A program made the translations under genes and the position numbers. A DNA stretch of 64,000 bases from Candidatus Nitrosopumilus sediminis. GTDB lineage: Archaea > Thermoproteota > Nitrososphaeria > Nitrososphaerales > Nitrosopumilaceae. A model generated the notes under the pieces. It was not told where the DNA came from, ran no database searches, and saw nothing but the letters and a program-made list of their open reading frames with translations. The first letter of the stretch is position 1. Every line of letters starts with the position of its first letter. The stretch is from the NCBI RefSeq assembly GCF_000299395.1, contig NC_018656.1, forward strand, positions 1 to 64,000, written 5' to 3'. Shown one piece after another: positions 47,653 through 54,932 of the stretch.

Positions 47653-47968
47653 GGTAGTAGATCTGCTGGCTCCAGTCTAGACGAATAGCCCCATTTCAAG
47701 GCATACAAGATCCGCCACGTTGACGAGGAAGCGTGGATGCTCCACCTTAGGATTGCTCCCTCCCGGACCTCATCCCTTTCGATGGTTCGGTCTTAGAAGT
47801 TATCCCTTCGGATATTTCTAGTCCTGCAACCACCCGCCTCGGCGTGATTTCATTTCCGCACACCAAGCGGGAATTACCCATCTAGAGATTTACCCAACAG
47901 TTGCTGATCTCTGCATATAGCCGGTTTCAGAATAGGGCACGGCTGGCACCCTGATCCTACCTACTACC
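47653..47968 (-). ncRNA. Signal recognition particle RNA (archaeal 7S/SRP RNA)
   Basis: RNA of the SRP, which directs membrane and secreted proteins to the membrane together with SRP54 and SRP19. On the minus strand the molecule starts GGTAGTAG and ends CTACTACC, which pair as the closing helix. The domain IV hallmark GGTCCGGGAGGGAGCAATCC lies at about 47751-47770 and corresponds to the SRP54-binding asymmetric loop. Long complementary arms fill the rest. At about 316 nt it is the expected archaeal size. A TATA-like box lies about 24 nt upstream and a T-rich stretch follows the 3' end. It explains the otherwise gene-free, G+C-richer stretch between 47624 and 47999. Confidence 0.93.
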
Positions 47969-47988
47969 ATTTTTCCTAAGAAAGTATG

Positions 47989-47996
47989 TTATATTT
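47989..47996 (-). promoter_or_regulatory. TATA (box A) element of the SRP RNA gene
   Basis: On the minus strand AAATATAA is centred about 24 bases before the first base of the SRP RNA. That is the expected TATA-to-start distance in archaea. The 3' end of the thiolase gene lies only four bases further upstream, so the promoter nearly touches that gene. Confidence 0.6.
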
Positions 47997-47999
47997 GCA

Positions 48000-48914
48000 T
48001 TAGGTTTGATTTTCTTTTAGTTTTAAAACTACACTACAAACTGAGCATACATTACCTGTACAATCGTTTCCACATTTTTCACACTTCATCTTTTCTTTTG
48101 AATTAGAATTCTTTACAGTCTGTGAAATTTTGAGAATTGATTGATAAAAATTATTTTTAATTCCATTATGTTGATTTTCTAATGAATTAAGAAATTCACG
48201 AATTTCTGTTCTTATTCCCTCATGCATATGTGGACACGGTTCTGATTGAAATGGCATATCATTTGTAAAAGCATAAAATACAATTTCTGATTCATAAATC
48301 TCACAAAATGGTTTTATTTTTCTTAAATCATTTTCAGATGTATCAGGATCCATCCAACCAACCTTTGTGGTATCTCCTGAAAGCATGTTAATCACAAACG
48401 TTTGTAATGTATCATCTAAATTATGTCCTGTGGCAATTACATCTGCACCTATATCTTTAGCTGCATGATCAATTGCCCTTCTTCTTAATGTGCCACAAAT
48501 TGAACATGATGATGTTTTTTCATTCTCTCTTAAATCTAATGCTTCATCAAGTGTTAATTCAAAGAGATCCTTGTAAGAGTAAATCTTGTGTTCTACATTA
48601 AGTTCAGTACAAAACTTTTCAACTATCTCTAATGCCTCATCCCTATATCCTGGAATACCTTCATCGATAGTAATTGCGATAATTCTAAAATTATGAGTTA
48701 ATGCCATTTCATTAATTATTTTTAATAATACTAGGGAATCTTTTCCTCCTGACACTGCTACAGCAACTAATTCATTATGCTTGATCATGTTATATTTTGA
48801 AATGGTTTTTGCAGTTTTTCTTACAATTGACTTTGAGAAACATTGTGAACAAAGTTTTTCACCAGAATATTTTCTTGTATATGCTGGAGGGTTCTCACAT
48901 CTGTCACATTTCAT
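48000..48914 (-). CDS. ncsA: tRNA 2-thiouridine-type sulfurtransferase (TtuA/NcsA/Ctu1 family)
   Basis: PP-loop ATPase that adenylates and thiolates tRNA uridine, using a ubiquitin-like sulfur carrier (SAMP/Urm1 type) in archaea. The N-terminal zinc finger is CDRC...CSQC, and the PP-loop VAVSGGKDSLVLL. The Fe-S/catalytic Cys region is CSICGTLRRRAID with GHNLDDTLQTF. The EPCPH segment carries a further Cys, and the C-terminal zinc finger is CEKC...CSVC. At 304 residues it is normal. The exact target (U34 or U54) cannot be told from the sequence. Confidence 0.9.
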   Translation of the reverse strand: MKCDRCENPPAYTRKYSGEKLCSQCFSKSIVRKTAKTISKYNMIKHNELVAVAVSGGKDSLVLLKIINEMALTHNFRIIAITIDEGIPGYRDEALEIVEKFCTELNVEHKIYSYKDLFELTLDEALDLRENEKTSSCSICGTLRRRAIDHAAKDIGADVIATGHNLDDTLQTFVINMLSGDTTKVGWMDPDTSENDLRKIKPFCEIYESEIVFYAFTNDMPFQSEPCPHMHEGIRTEIREFLNSLENQHNGIKNNFYQSILKISQTVKNSNSKEKMKCEKCGNDCTGNVCSVCSVVLKLKENQT

Positions 48915-48956
48915 GAAATCATCTAGACTTTTTCATTAATGATTCTTTAGGTGATT

Positions 48957-50153
48957 TTAGATTGTAAACCATCCAGATTTCAAATATGATAAGGCAATAT
49001 TGAGGCCAAATAGCACAAAGGTGAATGCATAGATTCCCCACATTACAATATTGACTGATTTATCTGAAATTCTTTTATCAATAATTGTATGAATGAATTT
49101 TCCTCCATCTAAAATTGGTAAAGGAAGCATGTTGATAATCCCGATGAAAAACGAAATCATCCAAAGCCATAACAAAAACATTGAAACATTTGGATCATTC
49201 CATTCAATGAAATTCATCACTGGTTTGTATGCAAATGAATTGTCCCTCATAATTCCAATTAATCCTCTTTCTGCATCTTCAGGTGCAGGCATAATCTCTA
49301 CTCCGAAGTGTAGTGTTTGACCGTCTCTAATTACTGAAACACTTGCAGTATCTCCCGGACTAAGTACAGGAAAGTCAACCGGACTGTATATCGGTATACC
49401 ATTAATTGACGTGATTATATCATTTGCAAGCAATCCTGCTTGTTCAGCACCAGAATTTTCTATGATAGAAAGTATCAAGACTCCTTCAGGAAGTTCATAA
49501 AATACACTTAGGAGGGGTTCAGGTAAAACCATTGCAAAAAATGGATTTGTTAATAAAATAGCACCTAAAACAAATGCAAACATTACATTTGATGTGGCGC
49601 CTGCACCAATCACTCTTAATTTTGAAATCTTTTTCGCTTTTTCAAATTCTTCTTCATCGGGTTCGACAAATCCAGCAAACATTGCAACAAATATTGCAAA
49701 TCCACCGGTTTTGATTTTAATTTTTTCAAGAGCAGCTACTATACCATGTGCACCTTCATGAATTACAAGCACAATTGGAATAGATAGTAAAAAGTATGTA
49801 ATTGATGATGCTGATGTTAATGTGATACCTGGAATTAGTACAGTTAGTTCTGAAAATTCTGATTGTGCAACAAAAAAGTTTGAAACATTATTTAGCAAAA
49901 ACCAAAATGCAAATGCCATCATAATAAAACCTGCAATTACACTTGTATCTGCAAAAACTCGTATACCTCTTTTTGTTCGACTTAATACTTTTAAGAGAAC
50001 TTCATTTACTCCCTTATTTTTGTATACGAGACTGTATGCTTTGATCTCAAAACCATACTTTTCAAATTTTAGAGCTTTTGCAACTATTACAATAACTGCC
50101 CATGCCATTAAGACATAGATTATCGAATTCTGAGTAATAAAATCAAGTTCCAA
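48957..50153 (-). CDS. Site-2 protease, M50 family with PDZ domain
   Basis: Intramembrane zinc metalloprotease. The metal site is LVIHEGAHGIVAALE (HExxH) within a membrane helix, and the second motif NMLPLPILDGGKF supplies the Asp ligand. A PDZ domain sits between them (residues about 228-300, with LLANDIITSINGIPIYSP). Six or more hydrophobic segments are visible. At 398 residues it is complete. The start is probably TTG at 50153. In other organisms it releases membrane-bound regulators; no substrate is evident here. Confidence 0.9.
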   Translation of the reverse strand: MELDFITQNSIIYVLMAWAVIVIVAKALKFEKYGFEIKAYSLVYKNKGVNEVLLKVLSRTKRGIRVFADTSVIAGFIMMAFAFWFLLNNVSNFFVAQSEFSELTVLIPGITLTSASSITYFLLSIPIVLVIHEGAHGIVAALEKIKIKTGGFAIFVAMFAGFVEPDEEEFEKAKKISKLRVIGAGATSNVMFAFVLGAILLTNPFFAMVLPEPLLSVFYELPEGVLILSIIENSGAEQAGLLANDIITSINGIPIYSPVDFPVLSPGDTASVSVIRDGQTLHFGVEIMPAPEDAERGLIGIMRDNSFAYKPVMNFIEWNDPNVSMFLLWLWMISFFIGIINMLPLPILDGGKFIHTIIDKRISDKSVNIVMWGIYAFTFVLFGLNIALSYLKSGWFTI

Positions 50154-50194
50154 ACTAATTGTTAATTTTTTAAGGTACGGCCATTTATCGTTTA

Positions 50195-50629
50195 CTATGA
50201 AACCAGTAATAAACTTGTATCAATTGCAACCAAAACAAAACTGACTTGATTGTTACTTGATTCTAAAAGTTTTTTTTCAATTGGTAGCCATTTCTTCTTT
50301 GAAATTGTAATTCCATCGTTTAGTTTTATAATAAATGAATGATGTGATCCGTGTGGTACTGATTCATTACTTGATTCAGAAATTGTACCTCCAACTCTTA
50401 ATCTATCCAAGACACCGTCAAGTGAAATTTTTTCTACGGTTAATGCAATTCTGATTTTGATTCTTTCTCCTTTATCTGGTCTAGAGTAATCTTTGTCTTG
50501 TTTTAATACTCTTGTTGTATCTCCAATTACTTTATCATTTTCTTTGATTATGCGGCGTAAATTCAAAAGATCTTCAGAGTCTTCAGGTATGACTGAAATT
50601 GAATTCTCATCAATTGGCTTTGTAATCAT
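50195..50629 (-). CDS. Solitary Pelota/Dom34 N-terminal-domain protein
   Basis: 144 residues that match only the first domain of archaeal Pelota (eRF1_1 type), a ribosome-rescue factor. Family landmarks are ISVIPEDSEDLLNLRRIIKE, GERIKIRIALTVEKI, LRVGGTISE and VPHGSHHSFII. The frame stops after FVLVAIDTSLLLVS, at the start of what would be the central domain. The next 42 bp and the neighbouring genes do not encode the missing two domains in any frame I can see. Either the lineage keeps a separate N-terminal module, or the gene has been truncated. Confidence 0.78.
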   Translation of the reverse strand: MITKPIDENSISVIPEDSEDLLNLRRIIKENDKVIGDTTRVLKQDKDYSRPDKGERIKIRIALTVEKISLDGVLDRLRVGGTISESSNESVPHGSHHSFIIKLNDGITISKKKWLPIEKKLLESSNNQVSFVLVAIDTSLLLVS

Positions 50630-50661
50630 GATATTATTCTAATTTACAGAAAGAAAAGAGT

Positions 50662-51078
50662 TTAACTTGCTGGTTCTTCAGTTTTTGTTTCTTGAGATTT
50701 CTTTTTTAGATAATTTTCAACCCATTCTAAAGTAAGAACACCTGATTCAGACAAATTTGTTAAAGAATTTGCAGATGCTTCTCCAGTAACTTTGCCATTA
50801 TTTCTTCTAAGTTGTCTCCACTTTAGAGACGTGTTTCCACTTTTTGAATTATAGATTATTCCCAAAACATCTTTTCCATTTACAAATGTGATATCTCTAA
50901 TTTTTTTCAAAGTAACTTTATCGGCTGCTTCGACATAGATGGCACCTAAGCTGTCTTCTCTTTCTGCAAAAACCTCAGAATCCTCCAAATATGCTCTTGG
51001 TGCATATGATTTACAGGTACTTGAAATGACAAATCTTCTGAAACTTTCCAATGAAGCAGGAGTGTCTATTGTAACCAT
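50662..51078 (-). CDS. Conserved-looking hypothetical protein, 138 aa
   Basis: I do not recognise a family. The protein is soluble, with alternating strands and helices (SLGAIYVEAADKVTLKKIRDITFVNG) and a C-terminal helix before a Lys/Glu-rich tail (LEWVENYLKKKSQ). No Cys zinc motif or catalytic signature. It is 32 bp upstream of the Pelota-domain gene on the same strand, so the two are probably co-expressed. A role in RNA or ribosome quality control would be guesswork. Confidence 0.6.
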   Translation of the reverse strand: MVTIDTPASLESFRRFVISSTCKSYAPRAYLEDSEVFAEREDSLGAIYVEAADKVTLKKIRDITFVNGKDVLGIIYNSKSGNTSLKWRQLRRNNGKVTGEASANSLTNLSESGVLTLEWVENYLKKKSQETKTEEPAS

Positions 51079-51155
51079 TTTGAATGAATAAACTATTGGC
51101 CATTTATCAAGCTTCTTGAAAGACTCAATAGGAATCTGCTTGAAATATGACTTGC

Positions 51156-51215
51156 GGGCAGTGATGTACCTATCCCTTTGATTGATGATGAGGATCTTGA
51201 GTTCTGAGCCTGCCT
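51156..51215 (+). ncRNA. Candidate C/D-box guide sRNA
   Basis: In order: a short closing stem GGGC (51156-51159) pairing with GCCT (51208-51211), a C box GTGATGT (51161-51167, one mismatch to RTGATGA), and a D'-like TTGA (51178-51181). Then come a C' box TGATGAT or TGATGAG (51183-51192) and a perfect D box CTGA (51204-51207). Spacers of about 10-14 nt before D' and D are in the range for archaeal 2'-O-methylation guides. It lies in the gap between divergent genes. No promoter is clear, and targets were not determined. Confidence 0.45.
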
Positions 51216-51249
51216 TAGGATTTTAATGGATGACATTTAATTAAAAATC

Positions 51250-51669
51250 ATGAAATCTCTGACTGAATATTTGATATTTGAAGTTAAAACAAGAAGAGCT
51301 TTTGTCAACATTACATCTGATGTGAAAAAATTGGTAACAAAAAGCAAAGTTCAGGAAGGACTTTGTCTTGTAAATGCAATGCATATCACAGCAAGTGTTT
51401 TCATTAATGATAATGAAGGTGGATTACTACATGATTATGAAAAATGGTTAGAAGGATTGGCTCCTCATGCTCCAACTACACAATATGATCATAACAAAAC
51501 AGGTGAAGACAATGCAGATGCACATCTAAAACGTCAAGTGATGGGACGAGAAGTCGTTATTGCTATAACAAATGGAGAATTAGATTTTGGACCATGGGAA
51601 GAAATTTTCTATGGTGAATTTGATGGAAAAAGACCAAAAAGAGTTTTAGTTAAAATTATTGGCGAATAA
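51250..51669 (+). CDS. YjbQ / UPF0047 family protein
   Basis: 139 residues. Family motifs: [31 protein letters not shown], with conserved His, and later [40 protein letters not shown]. The His cluster suggests a metal or phosphate site. Some members show weak thiamine-phosphate synthase activity, but the physiological role is uncertain. It abuts the convergent 54-aa zinc gene. Confidence 0.93.
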   Translation: MKSLTEYLIFEVKTRRAFVNITSDVKKLVTKSKVQEGLCLVNAMHITASVFINDNEGGLLHDYEKWLEGLAPHAPTTQYDHNKTGEDNADAHLKRQVMGREVVIAITNGELDFGPWEEIFYGEFDGKRPKRVLVKIIGE

Positions 51670-51834
51670 TTATCCAAAGTCTGCATCACGTTTTTGACTC
51701 TGTGATTCATTCTTCCTTGCCGCATCTCTGAATTCGTCATTATGATTTTGAGGCCCATGTCCACATTTTACACATGCAATTTTGAAACCATCCTCATTTT
51801 TTTCATATGTCTCACAGCCACAGAAACATGCCAT
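51670..51834 (-). CDS. Small Cys-rich zinc-binding protein, 54 aa
   Basis: Encodes 54 residues beginning MACFCGCETYEKNEDGFKIA and then CVKCGHGPQNHNDEF. The CFCGC and CVKC groups suggest one zinc site. The tail is charged and Gln-rich. It has no gap to the convergent yjbQ stop, and lies 49 bp downstream of the dtxR gene on the same strand. Function unknown. Confidence 0.65.
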   Translation of the reverse strand: MACFCGCETYEKNEDGFKIACVKCGHGPQNHNDEFRDAARKNESQSQKRDADFG

Positions 51835-51883
51835 GATTCAATATAATTTCTGAGATGATATATCTTTTGGGTTGTAATTTCAG

Positions 51884-52330
51884 TTATGCTGATTTACAAC
51901 ATTCGCCCATTGGAATTTCATGATCATGTGGACACTTTCTTGGATGCTTTAGCATAACACAAAGAGCATCTGTGAATTGTTTATTCATGTGATGCTCAAT
52001 TCCACAAACCATCTCTTCATCAATTTCAACTTTGAGTGCACTATCCATTAAAACTTCTAGTAATCTACTATTTCGCATCATGCTTGCACCTATTCTTTCT
52101 CCATCTTCAGTTAATCTTACACCTGCTTTATTGTAATTTACAAGATTTTTACCATTCAATTTCTTTAACATTTGAACAACGCTTGGCTGTCTTACATTGA
52201 GCATCTTTGCAATTGTGCTAATTTTAACATCCTCTCCTCGTTCTTTGATGTGCCAAATTGCTTTAAGATACATTTCTACATGTTCTGCTTCTGCAGTTCC
52301 TACGAATAATGCTTCATCTAATTCTTCCAT
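51884..52330 (-). CDS. DtxR/MntR-type metal-dependent transcription regulator
   Basis: 148 residues. The N-terminal winged helix (AEHVEMYLKAIWHIKERGEDVKISTIAKMLNVRQPSVVQMLKKL) is followed by the DtxR metal-binding and dimerisation domain with VCGIEHHMNKQFTDALCVML. His, Glu and Cys ligand candidates are present (EEMVCGIEHH, KCPHDHEIP). It likely represses metal-uptake genes when Fe(II) or Mn(II) is bound. It starts one base after the TrmB-like stop, so the two regulators are co-transcribed. Confidence 0.92.
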   Translation of the reverse strand: MEELDEALFVGTAEAEHVEMYLKAIWHIKERGEDVKISTIAKMLNVRQPSVVQMLKKLNGKNLVNYNKAGVRLTEDGERIGASMMRNSRLLEVLMDSALKVEIDEEMVCGIEHHMNKQFTDALCVMLKHPRKCPHDHEIPMGECCKSA

Positions 52331-52331
52331 A

Positions 52332-53099
52332 TCATACCTTCTTTGAATCTTTTAATAAATATTCAAAGTATTGACGTGCAAATCCTGCCAATCCTGCATG
52401 ATCTGCCCAAATTGCAACAACCTCTGAAGAATTTACTCCTCCTATTTCTGGACCTAATAGAATAACGACATATCTTTTATCTGAAATTATACCTCCTCCA
52501 AAGAGCCCCTTCTTGATTGTTACAGTAGCAACTCTTTTGATTGCTTTAATTGATTCTTTATCCATCTTATCTGATGTTAGAATTGTAATGTCTACTCCTT
52601 TGTCATGAAGTGATCTTAATTTTGGTAATGCTTGTTTCACTAAATCTACTCCAGCTTCAGGTAATGCAATCATTACTTCATTCCTACACGTCTCTACCAT
52701 TTCTAAAATTTTAGCTGCAATGTTTACTGCACCTGATAGTACCCAAATATCTGGTCTTTCACTAGTTCCACTTTTCTCATACAATGGTACTAATTCATTT
52801 AAGATAACATTTTGATTCTGTGAAAAATCAGTTTCCATTTTTTGTTTTGTAGTTTCCAAACCTGTAGATGGTGACTTTGCAAAATATTTTGTTGGTCTTG
52901 AGTCATCTGAACCAATCCAACCTTTTTCTTCCAATGTTCCTAGCACTTCGTAAATTTTTGAGTATGGCACTCCTGATTTTTGACTAAGATCAGATGCTGT
53001 TAGTTCTCCTGATTTGAGCAATGCTGAAAATGTTCTAATCTCATAACTGGTAAGACCAATCTTTTCTAATGCCTTTCGTGTTTTATCTGATATGCTCAT
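52332..53099 (-). CDS. TrmB-family transcription regulator
   Basis: 255 residues. The N-terminal winged HTH reads LTSYEIRTFSALLKSGELTASDLSQ, then SGVPYSKIYEVLGTLEEKGWI, the TrmB pattern. A phospholipase D-like effector domain follows (VMIALPEAGVDLVKQALPKLRSLHDKGVDITILTS). TrmB relatives sense sugars or other ligands; the ligand is unknown. It is divergent from the Tes-like radical SAM gene, with an inverted-repeat element in the shared 118-bp gap, so autoregulation or control of that gene is plausible. Confidence 0.9.
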   Translation of the reverse strand: MSISDKTRKALEKIGLTSYEIRTFSALLKSGELTASDLSQKSGVPYSKIYEVLGTLEEKGWIGSDDSRPTKYFAKSPSTGLETTKQKMETDFSQNQNVILNELVPLYEKSGTSERPDIWVLSGAVNIAAKILEMVETCRNEVMIALPEAGVDLVKQALPKLRSLHDKGVDITILTSDKMDKESIKAIKRVATVTIKKGLFGGGIISDKRYVVILLGPEIGGVNSSEVVAIWADHAGLAGFARQYFEYLLKDSKKV

Positions 53100-53148
53100 C
53101 TGCGATCTAGTCGATCAGTTTTGATATTTAAATCAGGTATGCCTGCCT

Positions 53149-53175
53149 CCTAAATTCCCCACGGGGGCAAGTAGG
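53149..53175. promoter_or_regulatory. Candidate operator dyad upstream of the Tes-like gene
   Basis: CCTA-4 nt-CCCC-ACG-GGGG-4 nt-TAGG is symmetric: 9 of 12 positions in each arm are complementary. It lies 7 bp upstream of the TATA box at 53183-53190, where a bound regulator would block TFB/TBP recruitment or activate it. The short G+C-rich core stands out in A+T-rich DNA. Confidence 0.5.
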
Positions 53176-53182
53176 AAATGCA

Positions 53183-53190
53183 TTATATAT
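53183..53190 (+). promoter_or_regulatory. TATA box of the Tes-like radical SAM gene
   Basis: TTATATAT is centred about 31 bases before the ATG at 53218. This predicts a transcript with only a few untranslated bases. It is one of the strongest TATA-like matches in the window, consistent with high expression of the gene. Confidence 0.65.
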
Positions 53191-53217
53191 CATCTCAGAA
53201 AAGTCAACCTTGTAGGT

Positions 53218-54882
53218 ATGGCACTAATTCAGATATCCAATCAATCGACTAAAAATTTAGGAAAGAAATCCACTATTAGATTCACTCAAAGTATCTGTCC
53301 AGACTGTAACATGATTCTAGATGCTGAAGTCTTTGAAAGAGATAATCAGGTATTCATGTCAAAAGTTTGTCCAACTCACGGTGAATGTGAGGAATTATAC
53401 TTTGGTTCTTATGAAATGTACAAAAAATTCAGTACATACTGGATGGATGGCAAAGGTGCTCATTCTCCAAACGTAATGATTGACAAATGCTCATGCCCAA
53501 ACAACTGTGGATTGTGCTCAAACCATTTGTCTCACAGCGGATTGGCAAACATGATTGTAACTAATAGATGTGATTTAACATGCTGGTACTGTTTCTTTTA
53601 TGTAAAGAAAGGCCTTGAAGGCGCTTACATGTATGAGCCAGACCATACTCAAATTAGAGGCATGATGAAGACTCTTAGAGCTGAGAGACCAATTCCAGGT
53701 AACTCCATGCAAATTACTGGTGGTGAACCAATGCTTAGAGAAGATATTGCTGATGTTATCAAAATTATGAAAGAAGAAGGTGTTGACCATATTCAGATGA
53801 ACACCAATGGTATTAGACATGCAATGGATCCTGAAGCTGCAAGAGAAGTAAGATTAGCTGGATGTAACAACTTGTATCTTTCATTTGACGGTGTAACTGC
53901 AAGAACAAACCCCAAGAACCACTGGGAGATTCCATATGCCCTTGATAGTTGCAGAAAAACAGGTACTACAGTAGTCTTTGTTCCAACAGTAATCAAATCA
54001 ATTAACGACCACGAGTTAGGTGGAATTATCAGATATGCACAAAAGAACATGGATGTAGTTCATGCAGTAAATTTCCAACCAGTATCATTAACAGGAAGAA
54101 TGGGTAAATCCGAACGTGAAAAATACAGAATCACAGTTCCTGATTGTGTTCAAAGAATTGAAGAACAGACAAACGGTGAAGTAACTGTAGATGACTGGTT
54201 CCCAGTTCCAAGTTGTATGCCACTAACTAATGTAATTGAAGCATTCTCAAGCAAACCAAAATATGAATTGTCAATTCACTTTGCTTGTGGTGCAGGAACA
54301 TACATCTTTGAAGATGCAGACACAAAGAAGTTTGTCCCACTAACAAAATTCTGTGACATTCAAGGAATGTTAGAATTATTTGAAGATAAAGCAGAAGAAA
54401 TCCGTTCTGGTAAAAACAAGTACTTTACAATGCTTGAAGTTGTAAGAAAACTCAAAGGCTTTGTTGATACAAAGAAACAACCTGCAGGATTAGACCTTGC
54501 AAAGATGTTTGGTAACATACTCATGAAGAGATCATTTGATTCAGTTGGTTCATGGCATGTCAAAGGATTGTTCCTTGGTATGATGCACTTCCAAGACAAA
54601 TACAATGAGGATCTTGAAAGATTACAAAGATGTGATATTCACTATGTAACTCCAGATCTCAGAATAGTTCCATTCTGTGCATTCAATGTAATCCCAGAAT
54701 GGTATAGAGATAGAATCCAAAAGAAATACTCGATTACTGTAGAGGAATGGGAAGAAAGAGAAGGTGTCAAACTCGAAGACGGTCTATACAGAGGTCTTAT
54801 GAGACGTGGAGCTGGTGATGAACTTGCTGCTGGATGCGCCAAGAGTCAGATGTTCCATGATGCTGCTCAAGCAACAATGTAA
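53218..54882 (+). CDS. Radical SAM protein, tetraether lipid synthase (Tes)-like
   Basis: 554 residues. The N-terminal part has Cys pairs (ICPDCNM, VCPTHGEC) and CSCPNNCGLCSNH. The radical SAM cluster motif CDLTCWYC gives Cys118, Cys122 and Cys125, followed by MQITGGEPMLRED for SAM binding. A further Cys set lies toward the C-terminus (SIHFACGAGTYIF, KFCDIQGM, RCDIHYV, VPFCAFN). This layout matches the MJ0619/Tes family, whose members join archaeol tails to make tetraether lipids; thaumarchaea make such membranes. Assignment rests on motif order, so another radical SAM chemistry is possible. It uses more C-ending codons than its neighbours, as highly expressed genes often do. Confidence 0.72.
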   Translation: MALIQISNQSTKNLGKKSTIRFTQSICPDCNMILDAEVFERDNQVFMSKVCPTHGECEELYFGSYEMYKKFSTYWMDGKGAHSPNVMIDKCSCPNNCGLCSNHLSHSGLANMIVTNRCDLTCWYCFFYVKKGLEGAYMYEPDHTQIRGMMKTLRAERPIPGNSMQITGGEPMLREDIADVIKIMKEEGVDHIQMNTNGIRHAMDPEAAREVRLAGCNNLYLSFDGVTARTNPKNHWEIPYALDSCRKTGTTVVFVPTVIKSINDHELGGIIRYAQKNMDVVHAVNFQPVSLTGRMGKSEREKYRITVPDCVQRIEEQTNGEVTVDDWFPVPSCMPLTNVIEAFSSKPKYELSIHFACGAGTYIFEDADTKKFVPLTKFCDIQGMLELFEDKAEEIRSGKNKYFTMLEVVRKLKGFVDTKKQPAGLDLAKMFGNILMKRSFDSVGSWHVKGLFLGMMHFQDKYNEDLERLQRCDIHYVTPDLRIVPFCAFNVIPEWYRDRIQKKYSITVEEWEEREGVKLEDGLYRGLMRRGAGDELAAGCAKSQMFHDAAQATM

Positions 54883-54932
54883 TAGAGTTTTTTAATCCAA
54901 TCCCTTAAAACCTCATTTTCATTTTCCATATT

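Noticed and set aside
47624-47999. G+C-richer stretch that first suggested a mobile element or RNase P RNA
   Set aside because: The closing helix and the GGTCCGGGAGGGAGCAATCC core identify SRP RNA; RNase P core motifs are absent.
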